Shown: positions 1 through 4,915 of the stretch, piece by piece
How positions within the stretch are numbered: the stretch's first letter is position 1
Layout: each line of letters begins with the position of its first letter
NCBI GenBank assembly: GCA_001798565.1
Contig: MGSR01000080.1
Coordinates: 1-5,806, forward strand
DNA: 5,806 bases
Direction of reading: 5' to 3'
Source of the DNA: Deltaproteobacteria bacterium RIFCSPLOWO2_12_FULL_60_16
Lineage (GTDB): Bacteria > Desulfobacterota > Binatia > UBA9968
The notes under the pieces: model-generated
What the model was told of the DNA's origin: nothing
What the model saw: the letters and a program-made list of their open reading frames with translations, nothing else
Databases searched by the model: none
Translations under genes and position numbers: made by a program

Positions 1-190
1 CTGTCGAAGTGGAGCGCGTTCCCCGAGGGAGCTATTGCATCGATGTTGACTTCGGCGAGCTCAGTCGAGCCGAGAGACGTCTCCGGCGGGAAGCGCGCCT
101 CCGGGTCGATGTTGGCTTACGCGCAGGTGGGCCTTTCGAGGTAAGCCGTTCGGTCGAGCCTCACGGTCGAGACCTCAAGGTCGAACCTTT
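1..190. repeat. Intergenic stretch rich in GTCGA short repeats
   Basis: This stretch before tatA has no recognisable gene. The pentamer GTCGA occurs six times (starts near 3, 64, 105, 153, 166 and 180). GTCGAGCC is present twice, at 64-71 and 153-160. Positions 40-57 and 106-123 match at 15 of 18 bases (TCGATGTTG then CTT). From 151 to 188 there is a run of three related 11-14 base units: CGGTCGAGCCTCA, CGGTCGAGACCTCA and AGGTCGAACCT. The last can fold as AAGGT-CGA-ACCTT followed by Ts, which is a weak hairpin. The pattern resembles degenerate extragenic palindromic repeats of GC-rich environmental bacteria. I saw no convincing -35/-10 pair, so the operon promoter is either unrecognised here or upstream of the window. 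Confidence 0.45.
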
Positions 191-204
191 TTCAACGGTC
201 TGTT

Positions 205-211
205 AAGGAGG
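205..211 (+). promoter_or_regulatory. Strong ribosome binding site of tatA
   Basis: AAGGAGG lies four bases before the ATG at 216 and is a near-perfect Shine-Dalgarno match. It is much stronger than the sites of mlaE and mlaF downstream and it fixes the tatA start. The spacing is slightly short but workable. Confidence 0.8.
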
Positions 212-215
212 GCTT

Positions 216-422
216 ATGTTTGGACTCGGCTTTCAAGAACTGCTGATTATCCTGGTTATCGCCCTGATCATCTTCGGCCCGGGAAAGCTGCCCCAGATCG
301 GCAGCGGCCTGGGCAAGGCGATCCGCGACTTCAAGAAGGGAGTGAGCGGCGAGGATTCGGACGAGGCCGCGAAAGGAGAGAAAGACGCCAAGAAGGAGGA
401 CTCGAAGGAACTGCCGCGCTGA
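216..422 (+). CDS. tatA: TatA/E family Sec-independent (twin-arginine) translocase subunit
   Basis: TatA-type proteins oligomerise in the inner membrane with TatC to export folded proteins carrying twin-arginine signal peptides. The 68-residue product has the full family plan. A short N-terminal membrane helix (about residues 4-20, with QELLIILVIALIIFG) is followed by the FGP hinge at 20-22. Next comes an amphipathic helix with KLPQIGSGLGKAIRDFKKG (24-42), including the conserved Phe39, and then a highly charged Lys/Glu/Asp tail. The GKxIxxFKK pattern and the short length favour TatA/TatE over TatB, which is usually longer. The ATG is set by a strong AAGGAGG site. No tatC or tatB lies beside it. 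It sits 17 bases before mlaE, so it probably heads the same transcript. The family call is secure; whether it is the main TatA of the cell cannot be told from here. Confidence 0.95.
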   Translation: MFGLGFQELLIILVIALIIFGPGKLPQIGSGLGKAIRDFKKGVSGEDSDEAAKGEKDAKKEDSKELPR

Positions 423-439
423 CGGGGCGCGGGAACCCT

Positions 440-1225
440 ATGAGAGCGATCTCGGAAAAATGGAGCTTCAGAGGTTTCTACCCCCTCGAGCTGGTCGGCG
501 ATTACCTGGGGGGACTGGGCCTGCTTTCTTACGGCGTGGCGCGCTGCCTGCGCAAGCGCTGGGAGGGAGGGTTGATCTTGGAACAGATGGAGCGCATCGG
601 CGTGCGCTCGCTCTCGATCGTCCTACTCACAGCGCTATTCACCGGAATGGTCCTCGCCCTCCAGATGGGCAACTACCTTACGCGCTTCGGCGCCAAGCCG
701 TATGCCGGCAGGATCCTGGCCCTGTCGATGCTGCGGGAGATGGGTCCTGTGCTCACCGCGCTCATGATCGGGGGGCGCGTGGGGGCCGGCATCACCGCGG
801 AGATCGGCTCCATGAAAGTCACCGAGCAGATCGACGCCATGCGCTCCCTGGGCATCAACCCGATCCAGAAATTGGTCTTGCCGCGACTGCTCGCGCTGCT
901 GATCATGCTCCCCCTGCTTACCGTGCTCGCCGACCTGGTGGGCATCCTCGGGGGGCTCGTGATCACCACCTTCGAGCTCGACATCCCGGCGGATTTTTAT
1001 TTTAACTCGATCATCCAGTTCATCAGGTTCCAGGATCTCTTCAGCGGTCTGGGAAAAACTTTCTTTTTCGCCTTTTTCATTGCGATCATTGCCTGCTATA
1101 ACGGAATGGAGGTGAGTGGCGGGGCGGACGGGGTGGGGCGCGCGACCACGCAGACCGTGGTGACGACCTCGATCACGATACTGGTCTCGGACTTTTTCTT
1201 GACCAAGCTTTTTCTCCAGCTATGA
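440..1225 (+). CDS. mlaE: MlaE-type ABC transporter permease (phospholipid transport)
   Basis: This is the membrane subunit of the inner-membrane Mla complex, which works with MlaF (ATPase) and MlaD (MCE protein) to move phospholipids between the inner and outer membranes. At 261 residues it is of normal family length. An N-terminal elbow region (about 20-55) precedes several hydrophobic helices: about 58-76, 94-111, 146-176 and 205-222, plus a C-terminal one near 240-258. Diagnostic MlaE/YrbE motifs are LREMGPVLTALMIGGRVGAG (98-117), AEIGSMKVTEQIDAM (120-134) and CYNGMEVSGGADGVGRATTQ (219-238). The ATG at 440 has only a weak GGGAA upstream, 17 bases after the tatA stop, so it may depend on translation from tatA. 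Its TGA overlaps the mlaF ATG in an ATGA junction, which indicates coupled translation. Confidence 0.95.
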   Translation: MRAISEKWSFRGFYPLELVGDYLGGLGLLSYGVARCLRKRWEGGLILEQMERIGVRSLSIVLLTALFTGMVLALQMGNYLTRFGAKPYAGRILALSMLREMGPVLTALMIGGRVGAGITAEIGSMKVTEQIDAMRSLGINPIQKLVLPRLLALLIMLPLLTVLADLVGILGGLVITTFELDIPADFYFNSIIQFIRFQDLFSGLGKTFFFAFFIAIIACYNGMEVSGGADGVGRATTQTVVTTSITILVSDFFLTKLFLQL

Positions 1226-1959
1226 GTGGCAACGGCTTCATCGAATGTCGCAATCTCCGCAAGTCCTTTGGCGCGAAAGCGGTGCTTCAAGGGGTCAATC
1301 TGACGGTCCAGCGCGGCGAGACCATGGTCATCCTGGGCGGCAGCGGCTCGGGCAAGACCGTCCTGCTCAAGCACATGAACGGCCTGGTCGGCCCGGAATC
1401 GGGAGAGGTGTTTCTCGACGGCCTGGAGATCTCGCGCATGGAAGAGGATGCGCTGACGGAGGTGAGAAAAAAGGTCGCGATGGTGTTTCAGGGCTGCGCC
1501 CTGTTCGACTCCATGACCGTCGGCGAAAACATCGCCTATCCGCTCGACGAGCACACCTTGCTCCCACCGGAGGTGATCCGCGACCGGGTGCGCGAAGCGC
1601 TGGCGCTGGTCGGGCTTGAGGGATGCGCGGATCTCTATCCGGCCGAGATGAGCGGCGGGATGAAGAAGCGTGCGGCTCTGGCCCGCGCCCTGGTGTTGCG
1701 CCCTGAGGCCCTGCTCTACGACGAGCCCACCACGGGCCTCGATCCCCTGATGACCCATCGCATCAACCGGCTGATCCGCGATCTGCAAAAGAAGCTGACG
1801 GTGACGTCGGTGGTGGTGACCCACGATCTCCAGAGCGCGTTCGTCATCGCCGATCGGGTGGCCTTTCTCCAGAAAGGCCAGATCCAGTTTGTGGGCACCA
1901 GAGAAGAATTTCAAGCATCCAAGGATCTCGCAGTGCACGAGTTCATTTCAGACGCCTAG
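1222..1959 (+). CDS. mlaF: MlaF-type ABC transporter ATP-binding protein
   Basis: This is the cytoplasmic ATPase that drives the MlaE/MlaD phospholipid transporter. The 245-residue product has all nucleotide-binding motifs intact. Walker A is GGSGSGKT (39-46), the Q-loop glutamine is in MVFQG (Gln90), the signature is MSGGMKKR (143-150), Walker B is ALLYDE (163-168), the D-loop is TTGLDP (170-175) and the switch histidine is His201 in VVTHD. The LSGG variant followed by M-K-K-R is typical of the Mla/Ttg2A branch. No Shine-Dalgarno site precedes the ATG, which overlaps the mlaE stop by four bases (ATGA), so coupled reinitiation is likely. The gene ends 13 bases before mlaD. A partner MlaB (STAS) gene is not present nearby. 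Confidence 0.95.
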   Translation: MSGNGFIECRNLRKSFGAKAVLQGVNLTVQRGETMVILGGSGSGKTVLLKHMNGLVGPESGEVFLDGLEISRMEEDALTEVRKKVAMVFQGCALFDSMTVGENIAYPLDEHTLLPPEVIRDRVREALALVGLEGCADLYPAEMSGGMKKRAALARALVLRPEALLYDEPTTGLDPLMTHRINRLIRDLQKKLTVTSVVVTHDLQSAFVIADRVAFLQKGQIQFVGTREEFQASKDLAVHEFISDA

Positions 1960-1964
1960 AGGAG
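1958..1964 (+). promoter_or_regulatory. Ribosome binding site that sets the mlaD start
   Basis: AGAGGAG overlaps the mlaF stop codon and lies eight bases before the ATG at 1973. This favours 1973 over the in-frame ATG at 1889, which lies inside mlaF, has no such site, and would add 28 residues ahead of the membrane anchor. Confidence 0.75.
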
Positions 1965-1972
1965 ATGCCCGC

Positions 1973-3154
1973 ATGAAGCCGACCCCGACCCTGCAGATCA
2001 AGGTGGGCCTGTTGATAGTGACCGCCCTGATCATCCTTGGCGCCACTATCTTCTTGATGGGCAAGGAGAGGCGCTTTTTCGAGAACAAGGTGCTCTTCGA
2101 GATCCGTTTCTCGCGCACGATCGGTTTGCGCGAGGGGGCTCCCATCAGCCTGACAGGGGTGCGCGTAGGTTCGGTCGAAAGCCTGACTTTTTCCCCGGAT
2201 ATCCAGGACAACCATATTGTCGTGCAGGTCAAGCTGGTCAGCGCGGTCGCGCCGCGCATCCGCAAAGACACCGTCGCCCGCATCCGCACACAGGGTGTGC
2301 TGGGGGACAAGTACATCGAGCTTTCGGGCGGCAGCCCGGACAGCGAGCCCCTGCCTGCCGGCGGCTTGATCGCCGCCGTGGATCCCATCGACTACGAGGC
2401 GCTCCTGGGTGAGAGCGGGGACCTGGTGCAAAACATTGCCGCCGTGGTCGGCTCGCTCAGGACGATGCTCCAGTCGGCCGAAGAGGGCAAGGGGCTGCTG
2501 GGACAGATCATCGCCCCGCAGCACGAAAGAAAGTGGACCGAGACCGCGAACAGTCTGCGCTCCGCTTCGACGTCCCTGAAAAATATTCTGCAATCGGTCG
2601 AAAAAGGGGAGGGGCTCGTGGGACAGCTGGTGCGGAATAAAGAGGCCGGGCAGGCGGTCATAGAGGACCTGCAGGCCGGATTGCATCAGTTGCGGTCGGC
2701 CGCGGAGTCGCTGCAAAAGACCGCGCAAAAGATCGAGCGCGGCGAAGGAACGCTGGGGACGCTGATCCAGGATCCTCATGCGGGCAAAGAGATCCTTGCC
2801 AATCTCAGACGCTCGGCCTCCAACCTGGAGAGCGTCACCCGCCAACTGCGAGAGGGGGACGGGGTTCTGCACCGGCTGATCATGGATAAGCCCTACGCGG
2901 ACCGCCTCCTCGGCCACTTGGAGAAAACAACGAAGGATCTGGCCCAGATTACCGGCCGTATCGAACGGGGCGAGGGGACCATCGGCGCGCTGGTCAACGA
3001 TCCCGAGCTCTACCAGGAGGCCAAGGGGCTGGTCGGGGACGTCAAGGGGAGCTGGCTGTTTTCCATCTATCGCTTCTTCCGCGGGATGGGATCTTCAGGA
3101 GAAAATTCGCCGCAAGAGGGGAGCTCCAAAGAGGGAAACGCGCCGGGCCAATGA
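1973..3154 (+). CDS. mlaD: MlaD-type MCE-domain protein with long repeat-bearing C-terminal region
   Basis: MCE proteins form hexameric rings in the periplasm, anchored to the MlaE/MlaF complex, and offer a channel for lipids. The 393-residue product has an N-terminal membrane anchor (about 11-29, LLIVTALIILGATIFLMG). The MCE domain follows at about 38-120, with GAPISLTGVRVGSVESL (55-71) and the conserved QGVLGDKYIELSGG (107-120). The region from about 145 to 350 is predicted helical and carries five related segments of the form xxGxGxLGxLI, with their first glycines at about 172, 212, 257, 295 and 333. They are best seen as KGEGLVGQLV, RGEGTLGTLIQDP and RGEGTIGALVNDP. An aromatic-basic stretch (KGSWLFSIYRFFRGMG, 358-373) and a Ser/Gly/Glu-rich tail end the protein. 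E. coli MlaD is far shorter (about 180 residues), so this tail is a large addition. The start is chosen from the AGAGGAG site. Confidence 0.92.
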   Translation: MKPTPTLQIKVGLLIVTALIILGATIFLMGKERRFFENKVLFEIRFSRTIGLREGAPISLTGVRVGSVESLTFSPDIQDNHIVVQVKLVSAVAPRIRKDTVARIRTQGVLGDKYIELSGGSPDSEPLPAGGLIAAVDPIDYEALLGESGDLVQNIAAVVGSLRTMLQSAEEGKGLLGQIIAPQHERKWTETANSLRSASTSLKNILQSVEKGEGLVGQLVRNKEAGQAVIEDLQAGLHQLRSAAESLQKTAQKIERGEGTLGTLIQDPHAGKEILANLRRSASNLESVTRQLREGDGVLHRLIMDKPYADRLLGHLEKTTKDLAQITGRIERGEGTIGALVNDPELYQEAKGLVGDVKGSWLFSIYRFFRGMGSSGENSPQEGSSKEGNAPGQ

Positions 3155-3169
3155 CGGCAATAAAATATC

Positions 3170-3174
3170 AGGAG
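3170..3174 (+). promoter_or_regulatory. Ribosome binding site deciding the DUF47 gene start
   Basis: AGGAG at 3170-3174 is only one base from the ATG at 3176 but seven bases from the ATG at 3182. The second ATG therefore has normal spacing, and the protein most likely starts MRFLPRDEKF rather than MSMRFLP. Confidence 0.65.
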
Positions 3175-3181
3175 CATGTCT

Positions 3182-3802
3182 ATGCGCTTTCTACCGAGAG
3201 ATGAAAAATTTTACGACTTCTTCGAGAACAGCGTGACCAAGGTCGTCGAAGGGGCCACACAGCTGGAGGACCTCATCCGGGATTTCAGAGAGGTGTCTCT
3301 CAAGGCCAAGAAGATCAAGGACACGGAGCACGAGGGCGACGTGATCACGCACGACACCATCGAGATGCTGAACCGCACCTTCGTCACTCCCCTGGACCGC
3401 GAAGACATCCACAACCTGATCTCCTCGCTGGACGACGTTCTCGACTACGTCGAGGCCTGCGCCGAGCGCCTGAGCCTGTTCAAGATCGGCAAGACCACGG
3501 AGGAGGCGATGCTGCTTGTCGGGGTCCTCGTTAAGACCGTCAAGGAAATGGCACAAGCGGTTTTCAAGCTGCGCGGCTTGAAGGGCGCGGACTCGATCAT
3601 GAAGAACTGCATCGAGATCAACCGGCTGGAAAACGAGGGCGACTACGTGTGCCGGGCGGCGGTGGCCAAACTGTTCGAGCCGGAGAACGATCCGCTGTAT
3701 GTGATCAAGTGGAAGGAGATCTACGAGACCCTGGAGAACGCGATCGACCGGTGCGAGGACGTGGCGAACGTGCTCGAGGGCATCATGCTCAAGAACGCCT
3801 AG
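3182..3802 (+). CDS. DUF47 family (PhoU-like) protein
   Basis: DUF47 proteins are all-helical PhoU relatives. They are usually encoded beside Pit-type phosphate transporters and are thought to modulate them; the biochemical role is poorly defined. The product is 206 residues from the ATG at 3182 (208 from 3176), the normal family length. Visible family features are EKFYDFFENSV (8-18), TEHEGD (48-53), TFVTPLDREDIHNLISSLDDVLDY (66-89, with the TP-DREDI core), the mirrored INRLENEGD (146-154) and WKEIYETLENAIDRCEDVANVLEGI (177-201). The two E-x-E-G-D-like acidic clusters match the duplicated, metal-binding PhoU fold. The gene starts 27 bases after mlaD and appears to be the last gene of the mla transcript. 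No pit gene follows. Its stop shares CTAG with the convergent methyltransferase gene. Confidence 0.9.
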   Translation: MRFLPRDEKFYDFFENSVTKVVEGATQLEDLIRDFREVSLKAKKIKDTEHEGDVITHDTIEMLNRTFVTPLDREDIHNLISSLDDVLDYVEACAERLSLFKIGKTTEEAMLLVGVLVKTVKEMAQAVFKLRGLKGADSIMKNCIEINRLENEGDYVCRAAVAKLFEPENDPLYVIKWKEIYETLENAIDRCEDVANVLEGIMLKNA

Positions 3803-3806
3803 GCGT
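3795..3806. repeat. 12-base perfect palindrome containing both convergent stop codons
   Basis: ACGCCTAGGCGT is its own reverse complement. Its central CTAG supplies the TAG stop of the plus-strand DUF47 gene (3800-3802) and the TAG stop of the minus-strand methyltransferase gene (3801-3799). Both reading frames therefore end with an Ala codon GCC and TAG. A GC-rich stretch followed by five Ts (3818-3822) lies just beyond on the plus strand. I cannot draw a convincing stem of terminator type, so any terminator role is uncertain. Confidence 0.7.
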
Positions 3807-4440
3807 GGCCGTGGCCGTTTTTCTGATTGGAGCCTACCAAAACCGTATAGAGGGACAACTTGGAAAGCTTGTAGATCTTTTCCACCTCGAGGTCGGCGTC
3901 CTCGATGAATGGCCGCAGCCTCAGGTTGGTGCGCCACCCCAGCCTTCGCGTAACCGGATCGAGCGTCTCGGTCAGAAATCCCAGCAACGGAAAGTCGCTC
4001 GTGAAGTGATTCACGATGACGATCCTTCCTCCTACCCGGCACACCCGCTTGGCTTCCTCGATCATCCGCACCGGGTCCGGGACCACGGTGACGACGTGGA
4101 AGGCCATCACATAATCGAAGCTGTCATCCGGAAAGTCGAGATTGAGCGCGTCCATTTCTAAGACCCGCAGGTGAGCCCAACCGTTCTCCTCGATCTTCTC
4201 CTGGGCGCGCGCCAGCATGTCAGGCGCCAGGTCGATGCCGATCACTTCGCAGTGGCGGGGATAGGCGGGAAACGAGGTCCCGGTGCCGGCGCCGACTTCC
4301 AGCACTCGGGCTCCGCGCGGGATATTGAGATCGTGGATGACCTGTCTCAGACGAGAGTAGAAGATCTTGCCGAAAACCTTATCGTACAGCGGTGCGAACT
4401 CCGAGTAGAGCTTGCTTTCATGCGCCTCTATTTCGCCCAT
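3799..4440 (-). CDS. Class I SAM-dependent methyltransferase, likely phospholipid (phosphatidylethanolamine) N-methyltransferase type
   Basis: The 213-residue protein has a Rossmann-type methyltransferase fold. SAM-binding motif I is LEVGAGTG (47-54), the acidic end of strand 2 is in VIGIDLAPDML (66-76), motif II is MDALNLDFPDDSFDYV (96-111), and post-motif GG is at 137-138. The stretches YDKVFGKIF (19-27), VVTVVPDP (116-123), IVNHF (142-146) and LGWRTNLRL (167-175) resemble the soluble Rhodobacter-type PmtA enzymes. Those enzymes methylate phosphatidylethanolamine in steps towards phosphatidylcholine. UbiE/MenG-like quinone or other small-molecule methylation remains possible. A TGAGG site (4449-4453) eight bases upstream supports the ATG at 4440. 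It follows the small helix-turn-helix gene by 43 bases, probably on the same transcript, and converges on the mla operon with a 4-base overlap. The methyltransferase fold is certain; the substrate is inferred from motif resemblance and context. Confidence 0.85.
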   Translation of the reverse strand: MGEIEAHESKLYSEFAPLYDKVFGKIFYSRLRQVIHDLNIPRGARVLEVGAGTGTSFPAYPRHCEVIGIDLAPDMLARAQEKIEENGWAHLRVLEMDALNLDFPDDSFDYVMAFHVVTVVPDPVRMIEEAKRVCRVGGRIVIVNHFTSDFPLLGFLTETLDPVTRRLGWRTNLRLRPFIEDADLEVEKIYKLSKLSLYTVLVGSNQKNGHGHA

Positions 4441-4483
4441 GATGCGAACCTCAAGCCTAGATGCTCATGCTGGCGGGGAGTTT

Positions 4484-4687
4484 TCAGGCGACCCCTCGGA
4501 TCTCCCGTGTCTGCTTCTTGTTAAAGAGGGAGATATCCCTCTTGCGAAAACGCCATTGCTTTCCCTTCTTGAAGCCGGGCAATATGTTCTTGCGCGCAAA
4601 CTCATTGACCGTGTCAGGGCTGAGATCCAGGATCCTGGCAACTTCCCTGCTGTTTAGCAGATCCTCTTCTCTTTCCAGTAACATCAT
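4484..4687 (-). CDS. Small excisionase/MerR-like helix-turn-helix DNA-binding protein
   Basis: The product is 67 residues and is almost entirely one winged helix-turn-helix domain of the 'excisionase family' type (HTH_17). LNSREVARILDLSPDTVNEF (11-30) is the helix-turn-helix. It is followed by ARKNILPGFKKGKQWRF (31-47) and RKRDISLF (48-55), the wing and final helix. Such proteins occur both as phage excisionases and as small chromosomal regulators. No integrase, att site or phage gene is visible, so a local regulator is the better guess. An AGGAGG site (4695-4700 on the plus-strand numbering) lies seven bases before the ATG at 4687. A second ATG immediately follows at 4684, so the start could be either. 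The gene precedes the methyltransferase by 43 bases and likely shares its promoter. Its targets are unknown. Confidence 0.85.
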   Translation of the reverse strand: MMLLEREEDLLNSREVARILDLSPDTVNEFARKNILPGFKKGKQWRFRKRDISLFNKKQTREIRGVA

Positions 4688-4701
4688 AAAGCCCCCTCCT
4701 C

Positions 4702-4711
4702 AGAGCGCTCT
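4702..4711. promoter_or_regulatory. 10-base palindrome next to the ribosome binding site of the helix-turn-helix gene
   Basis: AGAGCGCTCT is perfectly self-complementary and lies one base upstream of the AGGAGG of the minus-strand helix-turn-helix gene, between it and the predicted promoter. It could be an operator for autoregulation or a small RNA hairpin near the ribosome binding site. The role is inferred only from position. Confidence 0.35.
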
Positions 4712-4738
4712 TCTGCTGCCCGACAGTACAAGTTGAAA

Positions 4739-4767
4739 CCTGTAGCAAGTTAGCCGGACCCTGTCAA
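4739..4767 (-). promoter_or_regulatory. Predicted sigma70-type promoter of the helix-turn-helix/methyltransferase unit
   Basis: Reading the minus strand, TTGACA (4767-4762) is a perfect -35 box. A 17-base spacer separates it from TACAGG (4744-4739), which matches the -10 consensus at 3 of 6 positions. The spacer ends in TGC, giving an extended -10 (TGnTACAGG) that can compensate. Transcription would begin near 4732, leaving a leader of about 45 bases before the ATG at 4687. This is the best promoter candidate in the window. Confidence 0.6.
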
Positions 4768-4786
4768 GGCAAAGTGCAACCTCGGC

Positions 4787-4815
4787 TTGCGCCTCGGACG
4801 AAGTTCCTTTAGCAT
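4787..4815 (+). promoter_or_regulatory. Weak candidate promoter for the AsmA-family gene
   Basis: TTGCGC (4787-4792) and TAGCAT (4810-4815) are separated by 17 bases and match the consensus at 3 of 6 and 4 of 6 positions. The position, about 100 bases before the GTG start and divergent from the minus-strand promoter, is sensible, but a match this weak can arise by chance. Confidence 0.25.
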
Positions 4816-4830
4816 CGGTAAATCCAAGCC

Positions 4831-4904
4831 TTCAGCTGTCAGCCGTCAGCCGGAGTCCAAGTCGCGGCCTTCCGGAACTCACTGGCAGAGAGCTGATCGC
4901 TGAA
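4831..4904. repeat. Imperfect inverted repeat made of 7-base units before the AsmA-family gene
   Basis: The left arm TTCAGCTGTCAGCC (4831-4844) pairs with the right arm AGCTGATCGCTGAA (4891-4904) at 11 of 14 positions, around a 46-base centre. The left side contains TCAGC three times at an exact 7-base period (4832, 4839, 4846). The right side has its complement GCTGA twice, also 7 bases apart (4892, 4899). The centre holds the palindrome TTCCGGAA (4870-4877). The right arm covers the likely ribosome-binding zone of the gene starting at 4916. Confidence 0.5.
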
Positions 4905-4915
4905 AGCCTTTTGCC

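Noticed and set aside
177..192. Rho-independent terminator AAGGT-CGA-ACCTT followed by Ts
   Set aside because: The stem is only five base pairs with two A-T ends and a three-base loop, too weak to call. It could at most end an unseen upstream transcript.
9..206. Open frame of 65 codons on the plus strand before tatA
   Set aside because: The translation is Arg-rich and unlike any family I know, has no ribosome binding site, and is made of the GTCGA repeats. Its stop falls in the tatA ribosome binding site.
1096..1938. Long minus-strand open frame (280 codons) opposite mlaE and mlaF
   Set aside because: It lies antisense to a complete, motif-verified MlaF and the end of MlaE. Its His/Gln/Arg-rich translation is typical of GC-rich antisense shadows.
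1943..2917. Long minus-strand open frame (324 codons) opposite mlaD
   Set aside because: It is antisense to the MCE domain and repeat region, with no recognisable domain and no neighbouring partner on that strand.
3802..3822. Rho-independent terminator after the DUF47 gene
   Set aside because: The GC-rich stretch and five Ts are present, but GGCCGTGGCC leaves only a two-base loop and no proper stem forms next to the T run. The sequence also lies within the methyltransferase coding region.
3191..4042. Minus-strand open frame (283 codons) across the DUF47 gene and the end of the methyltransferase gene
   Set aside because: It overlaps two well-supported genes in another frame, and its composition is that of a shadow frame.
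4484..4687. Phage excisionase or remnant of an integrated element
   Set aside because: The fold fits, but there is no integrase, att-like repeat, tRNA or change in base composition nearby, and the gene is paired with a housekeeping-type methyltransferase.
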